From Psychromarinibacter sp048262455 (lineage in GTDB: Bacteria; Pseudomonadota; Alphaproteobacteria; Rhodobacterales; Rhodobacteraceae): a DNA stretch of 64,000 nt. Location of the stretch: positions 62,001 through 126,000 of the forward strand of contig JBLXFD010000002.1 of assembly GCA_048262455.1 (NCBI GenBank), in the 5' to 3' direction. Positions 42,662 to 50,747 of the stretch are shown here, piece after piece. The notes under the pieces were generated by a model. It ran no database searches. It saw nothing but the letters and a program-made list of their open reading frames with translations, and had not been told where the DNA came from. Each line of letters starts with the position of its first letter. Positions within the stretch are counted from its first letter, which is position 1. The position numbers were made by a program, and so were the translations under genes.

Positions 42662-43354
42662 ATGCGTTATGTGAAGACCGTGCTGAAAACCCTGCTGTTC
42701 CTCGTGGTCTTCGCCTTCCTGCACTACGTGCTGCCGCAGCACGACGTGGTCAGGATCACCGGGACCGAGGTGATCCGTATGGATTTCTCGCCCTCGAACC
42801 GGCTGTTCTACGCCCAGGCCGACAGCGGCAACCTCGACAACACCACCCGGGACGTGCGGCTGATCAACACCGTGCGCAAGAAGACCATGCTGCTGGGGCT
42901 CGTCCGCCGCGACGCCGAGGGGGTGATGGTGTTCCGCAACGAGGACACCGGCTGGATCTGGCCGCCCTACTTCAAGTTCGACAGCTCGGACCTGCAGGCA
43001 GAGGCGGCGGACCTGCAGTCAACTGCGGCAGAGCCGCGCTGGGCGGTGCTGACCCACTACGGCTGGCGCAACCGCTTCCTGACCATCTATCCCAACGCGA
43101 TCTCGGTGCGCCCGGTGGCGGGGCCGGACGTGCGGATCATCCCCTGGTTCAACATCTTCTTCCTGCTGTTCCTGGTGGTGGCCCTGCTGTTCGTGCGCGC
43201 GGCGTGGCGGCAGTTCCGCGAACGCTCGATCGACCCGGCGGTGGCGCGGGCCGGGGATGCCTGGGACACGGCGGACGGTCGCATCGACCACCACCGCGGC
43301 CGCGTCTCGCGCTGGCTGGGCACCTGGCGGCGCAAGGACCCCCCGCGCCGCTGA
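42662..43354 (+). CDS. DUF1523 family membrane protein
   Basis: The product is 230 residues. An N-terminal helix (TLLFLVVFAFLHYVLP) is followed by a periplasmic domain with the family pattern DVVRITGTEVIRMD, and a second helix near residues 160-180 precedes a basic cytoplasmic tail. DUF1523 is a family mainly of Rhodobacterales with no known activity. It is the last gene of the AAA-ATPase series and converges with the small gene at 43359. Confidence 0.82.
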   Translation: MRYVKTVLKTLLFLVVFAFLHYVLPQHDVVRITGTEVIRMDFSPSNRLFYAQADSGNLDNTTRDVRLINTVRKKTMLLGLVRRDAEGVMVFRNEDTGWIWPPYFKFDSSDLQAEAADLQSTAAEPRWAVLTHYGWRNRFLTIYPNAISVRPVAGPDVRIIPWFNIFFLLFLVVALLFVRAAWRQFRERSIDPAVARAGDAWDTADGRIDHHRGRVSRWLGTWRRKDPPRR

Positions 43355-43358
43355 GCCG

Positions 43359-43601
43359 CTATTCCTCGGGCGCGCGGCGCAGGCGGTAGACCCCCTCGGG
43401 CAGGTCCAGCGCCGCCGCGAGGTCGCGCAGCTGGGTCAGCGACAGGGTGATCTTCTGCAGCCGGTCGGTCTGCGGCTCCAGCTGTTCCAGCGTGATGCAG
43501 TCGTCGAAGGCGTTGATGGTGACGTCCTCGCGCAGGTAGCTTTCGCCCTCGTCGACGAGGGTGATGACGGTGGCGTCGAAATCGTGCTCGATTGTAAACA
43601 T
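43359..43601 (-). CDS. hypothetical 80-residue acidic protein
   Basis: The product is 80 residues (MFTIEHDFDATVITLVDEGE at the start), acidic, and probably a small alpha/beta protein. It has no signal or membrane segment. Conserved small proteins of this kind are found in Rhodobacterales. The ATG at 43601 is the only start giving a compact product. Its function is unknown. Confidence 0.65.
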   Translation of the reverse strand: MFTIEHDFDATVITLVDEGESYLREDVTINAFDDCITLEQLEPQTDRLQKITLSLTQLRDLAAALDLPEGVYRLRRAPEE

Positions 43602-43719
43602 GGCGCCAGCGTAATGCGGCGGCGCGGCGGGAAAAAGGCTCGAATTACCGGGACGGGATGCTAAGGGAAGAACCGTGCGACCGGCCGTGCGAGGCCGGCG
43701 GAACGGCAAGAGGGACAGC

Positions 43720-44160
43720 ATGCTGAACGAATTCAAGGCCTTCATCGCCAAGGGCAATGTCATGGACATGGCCGTGGGCATCATCATCGGCGCGGCCTTC
43801 ACCGCGATCGTCAAGTCGGTGGTGGACGACCTGATCAACCCGCTGATCGGGCTGTTCACCGGCAACGTGGATTTCACCGACAAGTTCGTGGTCCTCAGCG
43901 GCGGCGGCCCCTACGCCTCTCTCACCGAGGCGCGCGACGCGGGGGCGAACGTCTTTGCCTACGGGTCCTTCGCCATGGCGGTGATCAACTTCTTCATCAT
44001 CGCCTTCGTGGTCTTCCTGCTGGTGCGCTACGTGAACCGGGTGAAGGACCTGGCGATCAAGAAGAAGGACGAGCCGGCTGAGGCCGCGCCCGCCGGGCCG
44101 ACCCAGCTGGACGTGCTGCTGGAGATCCGGGATTCGCTGAAGGGGCGCGGGCAGGCCTGA
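43720..44160 (+). CDS. mscL: large-conductance mechanosensitive channel MscL
   Basis: The product is 146 residues. The hallmark FKAFIAKGNVMDMAVGIIIG and AAFTAIVKSVVDDLINPLIG form TM1 of the channel, VINFFIIAFVVFLLVRYVN is TM2, and a charged C-terminal helix follows. The pentameric channel opens under hypo-osmotic shock to release solutes. The ATG at 43720 follows AGAGGG and gives the standard length. The dispersed repeat (copy B) starts just after the gene. Confidence 0.97.
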   Translation: MLNEFKAFIAKGNVMDMAVGIIIGAAFTAIVKSVVDDLINPLIGLFTGNVDFTDKFVVLSGGGPYASLTEARDAGANVFAYGSFAMAVINFFIIAFVVFLLVRYVNRVKDLAIKKKDEPAEAAPAGPTQLDVLLEIRDSLKGRGQA

Positions 44161-44176
44161 GCAGGTGCGCAACGCG

Positions 44177-44373
44177 AGCCTGCCCGTGGGGTGGCGCATC
44201 GGACCTCTGGCGTAGGCGCTTTATATCAGCCAAACCCGCGCGCAGAAGGAACGTTGCCCTGCGGTCCCCAAAGCGCCAGCCCGCCGGGACGGGCAGGCGC
44301 TCGCCCCGCGCCTTCGGCTTGTTCGGGGCTTTCAGCGCTTCGCTCGAAAGAAGCTGTAGGGCGGGGTTCACCC
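44177..44373. repeat. dispersed intergenic repeat, copy B
   Basis: This copy aligns with 2637-2834 in the same orientation, with identical hairpin (44272-44301) and the terminal GTAGGGCGGGGTTCACC block. The region between hairpin and end is more divergent (CTTTCAGCGCTTCGCT here). It lies between the convergent mscL and trcR genes, just as copy A lies between convergent genes. Confidence 0.8.
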
Positions 44374-44397
44374 CGCCAAGCCGCACCCAAAAAGAAA

Positions 44398-44423
44398 AAG
44401 CCCCGGCCAATCAACCGGGGCTT
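44398..44423 (-). terminator. Rho-independent terminator of trcR
   Basis: A 9-bp stem (44398-44406 with 44415-44423) with an 8-nt loop. Read on the minus strand it is followed by a T-rich tract (TTTTTCTTTTT). It ends transcription of trcR and may work in part for mscL. Confidence 0.85.
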
Positions 44424-44447
44424 CCATCCTGCAACCAGAGGCGGCGA

Positions 44448-45215
44448 TCAGCGGCGGCTGCCGCCCTCGTCCTCGTCGTCCTCGTCGTCATCCCCGCCCG
44501 AGGGCAGGTTGAAGAAGCTGTCGGCGTCCGGCAGCGGCGCTTCCTTCTCGTCCGCGGAATCGTCGGAGAGGGTGAAGGTCTCCAGCCCCGAGATCGAGGA
44601 GGGCATGCGCGGCTCCGGGTCCATCTCCAGGCTCTGCTCGGTCGAGACGAGGCGGCGGCGCTCGTCGTCGGTCATCACCGCGCCATCGGCCTCGCGCTTC
44701 TTGGCGGCCTTCTGCACGGCGGCGTCTAGTTCCGTCTGCTTGCACAGGCCCAGCGCGACCGGGTCGATCGGCTGGATGCCCTGGATGTTCCAGTGCGTGC
44801 GCTCGCGGATCGACTGGATCGTCGGCTTGGTGGTGCCCACCAGCTTCGAGATCTGGCCATCCGACAGCTCCGGGTGGAACTTGACCAGCCAGAGGATCGC
44901 GGCGGGCCGGTCCTGGCGCTTGGACAGCGGCGTGTAGCGCGGCCCGCGGCGCTTTTCCTCGCCAACGGCCGCCTGGTTGAACTTCAGCTTCAGCTTGTGC
45001 AGCGGGTTCTTCTCCGCCGAGTCGATCTCGTCCTGCGTCAGCTGGTTGTTGGTGACCGGGTCGAACCCCTTCACACCGACCGCCACGTCGCCGTCGGCAA
45101 TCCCCTGGACCTCCAGCTCGTGCAGCCCGCAGAAGTCGGCGATCTGCTTGAAGCTGAGCGTCGTGTTGTCCACCAGCCAGACCGCGGTGGCTTTCGCCAT
45201 GATCGGTTTCGCCAT
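44448..45215 (-). CDS. trcR: cell-cycle transcriptional regulator TrcR (DUF1013)
   Basis: The product is 255 residues of the DUF1013 family. An N-terminal helix-turn-helix-like part (TTLSFKQIADFCGLHELEVQ) is followed by a second DNA-binding-like part (LSDGQISKLVGTTKPTIQSIRERTHWN). The tail is acidic and low-complexity (DDDEDDEDEGG). The family is nearly confined to alphaproteobacteria and is named for a cell-cycle role. The ATG at 45215 has GGAG upstream. It has its own terminator and is divergent from the T2 ribonuclease gene. Confidence 0.9.
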   Translation of the reverse strand: MAKPIMAKATAVWLVDNTTLSFKQIADFCGLHELEVQGIADGDVAVGVKGFDPVTNNQLTQDEIDSAEKNPLHKLKLKFNQAAVGEEKRRGPRYTPLSKRQDRPAAILWLVKFHPELSDGQISKLVGTTKPTIQSIRERTHWNIQGIQPIDPVALGLCKQTELDAAVQKAAKKREADGAVMTDDERRRLVSTEQSLEMDPEPRMPSSISGLETFTLSDDSADEKEAPLPDADSFFNLPSGGDDDEDDEDEGGSRR

Positions 45216-45340
45216 CTTGCGTCTCCTTCGACAATACCTCGCTTCGCCGGGAAAACGGCTGGTCCGGCTGGACCCGACATTCGTTTTCGGGGAAGTTGCG
45301 CCTGCATATAACGCCAAACGCGCCTCAGGAAAACCCCCTC

Positions 45341-45982
45341 ATGCATCGCCTCGCCGCGCTTCTCGCCGCCCTGCTCCTGGCCCCCTCCGCCGCGCTGGCA
45401 GAGGGCGAGCGGGCGGGGGATTTCGACTACTACGTGCTGGCGCTGTCATGGTCCCCCGGCTGGTGCGCCCGCGAAGGGGCGGCGCGGGACAGCGCGCAAT
45501 GCGATGCCGGGTCCGGTTTCGGCTGGGTGCTGCACGGGCTCTGGCCGCAGAACGAGCGGGGCTGGCCCTCCTGGTGCCGCACCGATGCGCGCGATCCCTC
45601 GCGGGCAGAGACCGCCGCGATGGCGGACATCATGGGCACCGGCGGATCGGCCTGGCACCAGTGGAAGAAGCACGGCCGCTGCGCCGGCCTGCCGCCCGAG
45701 GACTACTTCGCCAGCGCTCGCCGCGCCTACGACGCCGTCACCCGACCGCAGGTCTTCCGCCGGCTGGACCGCGCGGTGCGGCTGCCGGCGGAGGTGGTGG
45801 AAGAGGCCTTCCTGAAGGAAAATCCGGACCTGACGGCAGAGGGCGTGACCGTCACCTGCAAGGCCAAAAGGATCCAGGAGGTCCGCATCTGCCTGACGCG
45901 CGACCTCGCGCCGCGGGACTGCGGCGCGGACGCTCGGCGCGACTGCACCCTGAACGACGCGCTGCTGGACCCGGTGGACTAA
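45341..45982 (+). CDS. exported ribonuclease T2 family protein with altered CAS II motif
   Basis: The product is 213 residues. A signal peptide (cleavage after SAALA) is followed by an RNase T2 fold. CAS I is intact as HGLWPQ with His65. CAS II reads HQWKKHGRC, so His106 and His111 are kept but the usual catalytic Glu is Gln107. Cys residues for the family disulfides are present. T2 enzymes degrade RNA in the periplasm or outside the cell. The Glu-to-Gln change may lower or alter activity. The ATG at 45341 is preferred to an upstream in-frame start because it begins the signal peptide. Confidence 0.85.
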   Translation: MHRLAALLAALLLAPSAALAEGERAGDFDYYVLALSWSPGWCAREGAARDSAQCDAGSGFGWVLHGLWPQNERGWPSWCRTDARDPSRAETAAMADIMGTGGSAWHQWKKHGRCAGLPPEDYFASARRAYDAVTRPQVFRRLDRAVRLPAEVVEEAFLKENPDLTAEGVTVTCKAKRIQEVRICLTRDLAPRDCGADARRDCTLNDALLDPVD

Positions 45983-46012
45983 GCGGCCTGGCGCCGCACG
46001 GGCCCGCCGCAG

Positions 46013-46030
46013 CGCGGGATTTTTCCCGCG
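46013..46030. terminator. hairpin after the ribonuclease gene
   Basis: A 7-bp perfect stem (46013-46019 with 46024-46030) encloses a TTTT loop about 30 bp after the RNase T2 stop. It may end that transcript, although no T-run follows. Confidence 0.4.
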
Positions 46031-46138
46031 GAGGCTTCGAATATGCTATCCTGACGCTACGTCGGCCGCACCTGTTCCGGTCCCACGCCCCCGCTTCCGG
46101 AGCTTCGGCCTGCGCGTATAGGCGAAGGGAGAAGCGCC

Positions 46139-46993
46139 ATGGTCAAGACGATCGGCAATCCGCTGTCATGGACAGCCCAGCAGCTCGGGGGCGCGGCGGG
46201 ACATCTTGAACGCTCCGTTGAAAGCCTCGGCGGCGAGGCTCCGGACGATGTTCATGTCCGAAGGCTTTACATGGAGGACCTGCGCGAGGCGCTGCAGAAG
46301 GGCGTCGCCGATTTCGCCGCTGCCCGCGCGGACGTGATGTTCGTGGTGCTGCTCTACCCGGTGATCGGCCTGGTGCTGGCGGGCTTCGCGATGAACGCGG
46401 CGCTGCTGCCGCTGCTGTTCCCGTTGGCGGCGGGTTTCGCCTTGCTTGGGCCGCTCGCGGCCGTGGGCCTTTACGAGATCAGCCGCCGCCGCGAGCTGGG
46501 CGAACCGGTGCGCTGGTCCGCCGCGCTGGGCGTGATCGCCGCGCCCCGTTTCGGGGCGATGGTGGTGCTGGGCCTCTACCTGATCGCCCTGTTCCTGCTG
46601 TGGCTGATGGCCGCCAGCTGGATCTACTCCGTCACCCTCGGCCCCGCGCCGCCGGTCTCGGCCAGCGCCTTCGCGCGCGAGGTGCTGACCACCGGGCCGG
46701 GCTGGACCATGATCGTGTTGGGCACCGCCATCGGCTTCGGCTTCGCGCTGCTCGTGCTGGCGATGAGCGTGGTCAGCTTTCCCATGCTGCTGGACCGCAA
46801 CGTCGGGGTGCCGACGGCGGTGACCACGTCGTTCCGGGTATTCCGCAAGAACCCGCGGGTGATCCTGGCCTGGGGCCTGATCGTCGCGGTGGCCCTGGTG
46901 CTGGGGTCGCTGCCGGCCTTCGTCGGCCTGATTTTGGTGCTGCCGGTGCTGGGACACGCGACCTGGCACCTGTACCGCCTGGCGGTGGCGTAG
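46139..46993 (+). CDS. DUF2189 family membrane protein
   Basis: The product is 284 residues. A soluble N-terminal part (VHVRRLYMEDLREALQKGVADF) precedes six hydrophobic helices with GPLAAVGLYEISRRRELGEPV and SVVSFPMLLDRNVGVPTAVTTSFRV, the typical signature of DUF2189. The family is an inner-membrane protein of unknown role found in many proteobacteria. The ATG at 46139 follows GGGAGAAGCG. It is likely monocistronic. Confidence 0.88.
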   Translation: MVKTIGNPLSWTAQQLGGAAGHLERSVESLGGEAPDDVHVRRLYMEDLREALQKGVADFAAARADVMFVVLLYPVIGLVLAGFAMNAALLPLLFPLAAGFALLGPLAAVGLYEISRRRELGEPVRWSAALGVIAAPRFGAMVVLGLYLIALFLLWLMAASWIYSVTLGPAPPVSASAFAREVLTTGPGWTMIVLGTAIGFGFALLVLAMSVVSFPMLLDRNVGVPTAVTTSFRVFRKNPRVILAWGLIVAVALVLGSLPAFVGLILVLPVLGHATWHLYRLAVA

Positions 46994-47435
46994 CAGGTCA
47001 CCGCGCCGGACCCCGACCCGCGGCGCGGCGGGATTGTGCGAACAATTCGATGCATTCGGTCCCACGTATCCGGGGCCCTCACAGGCCTGCGCGGCGCCTT
47101 GGCGTGGCGCAACGGCGCTCTGCACGGCGGTAGGTGGCGCGACAGCCACCACCGCCTCCCGCGGCTGACATCCTAGTTAAAACAGGCTTCTGGCGCTGCC
47201 TCGCAGCACCGCTCCGCACCGCGAAAGCGTGATGCGGAACGCCGCGATTCCTACTCCCCAAAACCTGCGTCTCCCCGGTTTCAGACAGCCCCTGCCACCT
47301 CCCCTGTGCCCCCTCCGCGAGGCGGATTGGACCCCCGCCGCCGGTAACTGGATGTTTCCGTTTGGCCCCTAGAGCAGGCCCGGCATCGCTGTCAGGCGCC
47401 GCAATTCGGCAAGGCAAACACAGGAGAGACCTCAC
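46994..47435. other. 440-bp non-coding gap with a strong hairpin at 47126-47156
   Basis: I see no convincing reading frame or known RNA family here. A 12-bp stem with one bulged A (47126-47138 with 47145-47156, loop GCGACA) lies in its first half and may end the DUF2189 transcript. The right end holds the AGGAGA ribosome site of the exported protein gene at 47436 and presumably the promoter of the surface-protein locus. Confidence 0.5.
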
Positions 47436-47945
47436 ATGTGCCTACTACCGATCTTCACCCGCGCGAGTCTGGCGACCGCGTTCCTGACGGGTACCGCGCT
47501 CGCCCTCTCTGCAGGGGAACTCAGCTCGTTCATCGACCTCAAGATCGTCGAATTCGACGAGGAGGGCGCCGAACAACTGGTGGAGCGTGAGACCGTCAAA
47601 CCGGGCGAGCTGATCCACTTCACCATCGAGCACGCGAACCTCACCGAGGGCGACATCGACGGCCTGGTGATCGTGGGCCCGATCCCGGAGGGGGTCAGCC
47701 TGAAGCTGGGAAGCCAGCAAAGCACCCTGGCCGCCGATTTCGAGATCCAGGCGGAAATGGACCCCGAGCTTCCGGGGCTGGAATGGTCGACCCTGCCGGC
47801 CCTGCGCAAGATCATCGAAGAGGACGGCACCGTCCGTTTCGAACCCGTGCCCGAAGAGATCGTCCAGGCGGTCCGCTGGACGCTCGATGCCGCGCTGCCC
47901 GCGGGCGAGCAGGCGCTGAACTCCTACCGGGTCGTCGTCAACTGA
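47436..47945 (+). CDS. small exported protein of the DUF11 surface locus
   Basis: The product is 169 residues with a signal peptide (cleavage near ALALSAGE). It has one beta-rich module with VERETVKPGELIHFTIEHANLT, the style of DUF11/CARDB-like repeats, and no membrane anchor. The TGA is followed by a small hairpin and then the 885-residue DUF11 protein gene 51 bp on, so the two are probably co-transcribed. It may be a pilot or periplasmic partner of the larger proteins. Confidence 0.7.
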   Translation: MCLLPIFTRASLATAFLTGTALALSAGELSSFIDLKIVEFDEEGAEQLVERETVKPGELIHFTIEHANLTEGDIDGLVIVGPIPEGVSLKLGSQQSTLAADFEIQAEMDPELPGLEWSTLPALRKIIEEDGTVRFEPVPEEIVQAVRWTLDAALPAGEQALNSYRVVVN

Positions 47946-47953
47946 CCTGAAAA

Positions 47954-47973
47954 TGCCGGGCTCGGCCCCGGCA
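47954..47973. other. intercistronic hairpin in the surface locus
   Basis: A 7-bp stem (47954-47960 with 47967-47973) with a 6-nt loop lies between the 169- and 885-residue protein genes. There is no T-tract. Transcript processing or partial attenuation is possible. Confidence 0.4.
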
Positions 47974-47996
47974 ACGTCGAACAACTCAAACAATAG

Positions 47997-50654
47997 ATGG
48001 TGGCAACAGTGAAAATCACGTCGTACTTCAAACTCGGCTGTAGCGCGGTGGCGCTAACGTCGGTAATCGGGATGCCCGCGCACGCCGCGGGGCCAGAGGC
48101 AGGGTCGGTTATCGGCAACCAGGCGGTTGCCACCTATACCAACAGCGCCGGTGACACGATCACGGTCACGTCCAACAAGGTCGAGACCATCGTTCAGCAG
48201 GTCGCCGGCCTGACGCTGCTTTCGGACAACTCCGACAGCATCGCCCCGGGCGGCAAGGCCTTCCTTCCGCACATCATAACCAACGACGGTAACGGGCCTG
48301 ACAGCTACACCCTGACCGCGGACGAACGCGATACCGGTACGCTCGACACCACGCTCATCTTCTACCCCGACGCCGACATGAACGGCGTCGCCGACAGCGC
48401 GAGGCCGATCACCAGCACCCCGGTCCTGGCCCCGGGCGAACAGTACGGGTTCATCATCGAGGCGTCGGCCTCCTCGACCCAGACCGGCACGGACGCCATC
48501 GACGTGGTCGCGACCTCGGTTCTCGACACGGGTGTCAGCGACGCCAACGTCGATACCCTGACCATCTCGAACGCGGCAATCGTCGAGGTCGTCAAGTCGA
48601 TGACGGTCGATCCCGCCACCGGCACCGGCAACAACGCCATCGTCGACGGCGGCGACGAGGTGACCATCACGCTGACCTACTCCAGCACCGGTCTTGCCAC
48701 CGCCGACAACTACCTTGTGCAGGACGTCCTGGACAGCCGGCTGGAATACATCGCCAACAGCGCCACATGGTCCGACGCCTCCGGCGCGCTGGACGAAGGC
48801 AATCTGGCCAACGACACCGACCGGACGAACGGCGCGGGACAGACCATCGCGTGGTATTACGATACCGCGCAGACCCTGCAGTTCATCGTCAGCGAGGTGC
48901 CCTCTGGCCGGTCCGGCAGCGTGACCTTCAAGGCGCGGATCGTTGACGGCGCCCCGGCAGGCGTCATTCCCAACACCGCGACCCAAAGCGTCGACGGCAC
49001 GGCCTTCCCGGACTCCAACACCGCCTCGGTCACCGTGGACGAGCAGTTCAGGCTCGAGATCGACGATACCAAGATCAACCTGGACGGCACCCGCGACGGG
49101 ACCGTTGCCTCGGGCACGGATACCGACGGCACGCCGGATGACATCGTCTCCGACAACAACGACGTCTACCAAGGTGCGACGATCCCGTTCGAGTTCGTGA
49201 TCTCCAACACCTCGAACGTGACCGACAGCTACACGCTGGATGTCTCCAACGTCGACTTCCCGGCGGGCACCACCTTCCGCATGGTCGGGGAAGACGGCGC
49301 GACGCCGATCATCGGCACCGTCGGGCCGCTTGCCTCGGGCGACACCACCACCGTCACCCTGCTGGCCACCCTTCCCACCGACGTGGCACCGGTGACCACG
49401 TCGGAGTTCACTGCCAGCGTGGTGGCGACCTCCGAGAACAGCGGCAGCTTCGACAGCTCGACCGCCGAGTTCACCGGCCAGGTGCTGGCCTCGGCCATCG
49501 ACCTGGAGAACAAGGTCGCGGGATCCGAAGGCGCTGGCCCGGCACCCACGAACGGCGTCCTGCCGTGGGTGACGCAGAACACCGATCCCGGTGTGCCGGT
49601 CACCTTCCCGATGAACGTTGAAAACGGCGGCACCACGTCGGACAGCTTCAACCTGTCACTGGCACAGGCCATCCCGGCCGGCTGGACGGTGGAGTTCCAG
49701 TTGCTCGACGGCACCGTTGTCTCCAACACCGGAACCATTCCGGCGGGCGGCAACAAGGACTTCAACGTCGTCATCACCCCGACCGAGGGCTACCCGCCCA
49801 GCGACAACCCGATCGACATCCGCGTGGCCTCTGCGGTCACCGGGCAATCCGACCGGATCGTCAACCAGGTCACCATCAACACGGTGGTCGATGTGGCCAT
49901 CGAGGCTGACCAGGAAGTGCAGGCGGCCCCCGGCGGTATCGTCGACATCCTTCACACCGTGACCAACAAGTCGAACATCGCCGTCACCGAAGGCGATATC
50001 ACGGCCAGCGGCCTGGTGGACTTCTCGGGCGCGATCTACTGGGACGCCAACCAGAACGGCGTGATCGACGCGACCGAGGTGATCGTCGACAACTTCAACG
50101 ACCTGGTTGACGGTGTCGCGGTGGGCACTCCCGGCATTGCCGCGGGCGACCAGATCTCGCTGATCTACCGGGTGCAGACCACGTCCAGCTCGATCGCCGG
50201 CGTGAGCGAAGTTGCCACCATCGCCCTCGACACCTCGCTGAACGGCGGTGCGAACGGTGATGTGGACACGGCCAACAACTCGGTCAACGACAAGATCGTG
50301 ATCGTGTCGGGCGACGTGACGCTGACCAAGATGCAGTACATTGATCCGCTCTGCACCGGGGCCGTCGGCACCTTCACCAGCAACCGCCTGGACGTCGAAC
50401 CCGGCCAGTGCATCCGCTACCGGATCAAGGCCGAAAACACCGGCACCACCAACGCGGGCAACGTACGGATCCGTGACGTGGCCCCGGCCTACACGCTGAT
50501 CCATACCTGCGGCGGCGCCTGCGCCTACTCGGTCTACCCGGCAGAGCCCGCCTCTACCGTAACCATGACCGGCACGACCGCGGACAGCTCGCACAACACC
50601 GTGCTGCCGGGCAACTACGCACAGCTCGAGTTCACCGTGAAAGTGTCCGAGTAA
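47997..50654 (+). CDS. exported DUF11-repeat surface protein
   Basis: The product is 885 residues. A signal peptide (cleavage after PAHA) is followed by a string of beta-sandwich repeats with Asp/Thr/Ser-rich composition. These include an N-terminal ATYTNSAGDTITVTSNKVET module and several DUF11-like units (VDGGDEVTITLTYSSTG, VEPGQCIRYRIKAENTG). There is no C-terminal membrane anchor. The last module, with a Cys pair and ending LEFTVKVSE, is shared with the protein at 56717-62560. It is probably secreted to the cell surface or an extracellular layer. The ATG at 47997 has a weak ribosome site, and the GTG at 48009 is an alternative. Confidence 0.78.
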   Translation: MVATVKITSYFKLGCSAVALTSVIGMPAHAAGPEAGSVIGNQAVATYTNSAGDTITVTSNKVETIVQQVAGLTLLSDNSDSIAPGGKAFLPHIITNDGNGPDSYTLTADERDTGTLDTTLIFYPDADMNGVADSARPITSTPVLAPGEQYGFIIEASASSTQTGTDAIDVVATSVLDTGVSDANVDTLTISNAAIVEVVKSMTVDPATGTGNNAIVDGGDEVTITLTYSSTGLATADNYLVQDVLDSRLEYIANSATWSDASGALDEGNLANDTDRTNGAGQTIAWYYDTAQTLQFIVSEVPSGRSGSVTFKARIVDGAPAGVIPNTATQSVDGTAFPDSNTASVTVDEQFRLEIDDTKINLDGTRDGTVASGTDTDGTPDDIVSDNNDVYQGATIPFEFVISNTSNVTDSYTLDVSNVDFPAGTTFRMVGEDGATPIIGTVGPLASGDTTTVTLLATLPTDVAPVTTSEFTASVVATSENSGSFDSSTAEFTGQVLASAIDLENKVAGSEGAGPAPTNGVLPWVTQNTDPGVPVTFPMNVENGGTTSDSFNLSLAQAIPAGWTVEFQLLDGTVVSNTGTIPAGGNKDFNVVITPTEGYPPSDNPIDIRVASAVTGQSDRIVNQVTINTVVDVAIEADQEVQAAPGGIVDILHTVTNKSNIAVTEGDITASGLVDFSGAIYWDANQNGVIDATEVIVDNFNDLVDGVAVGTPGIAAGDQISLIYRVQTTSSSIAGVSEVATIALDTSLNGGANGDVDTANNSVNDKIVIVSGDVTLTKMQYIDPLCTGAVGTFTSNRLDVEPGQCIRYRIKAENTGTTNAGNVRIRDVAPAYTLIHTCGGACAYSVYPAEPASTVTMTGTTADSSHNTVLPGNYAQLEFTVKVSE

Positions 50655-50660
50655 CCTTCC

Positions 50661-50688
50661 GGTCCACCCGGCCAGCGCCGGGTGGACC
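50661..50688. terminator. strong hairpin after the 885-residue protein gene
   Basis: A perfect 12-bp stem (50661-50672 with 50677-50688) with a CAGC loop starts 7 bp after the stop. No T-run follows, so it may be a partial terminator or mRNA stabiliser that keeps expression of the giant downstream gene lower. Confidence 0.55.
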
Positions 50689-50747
50689 ACCTTCGCCTCC
50701 TCAAAATTCCTTCGTTTTTTCCGCTTCCGAGTACGGGGTGTGTCTTG

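Noticed and set aside
46994..47435. Riboswitch before the surface locus
   Set aside because: Hairpins are present but no conserved core of any class I know could be identified.
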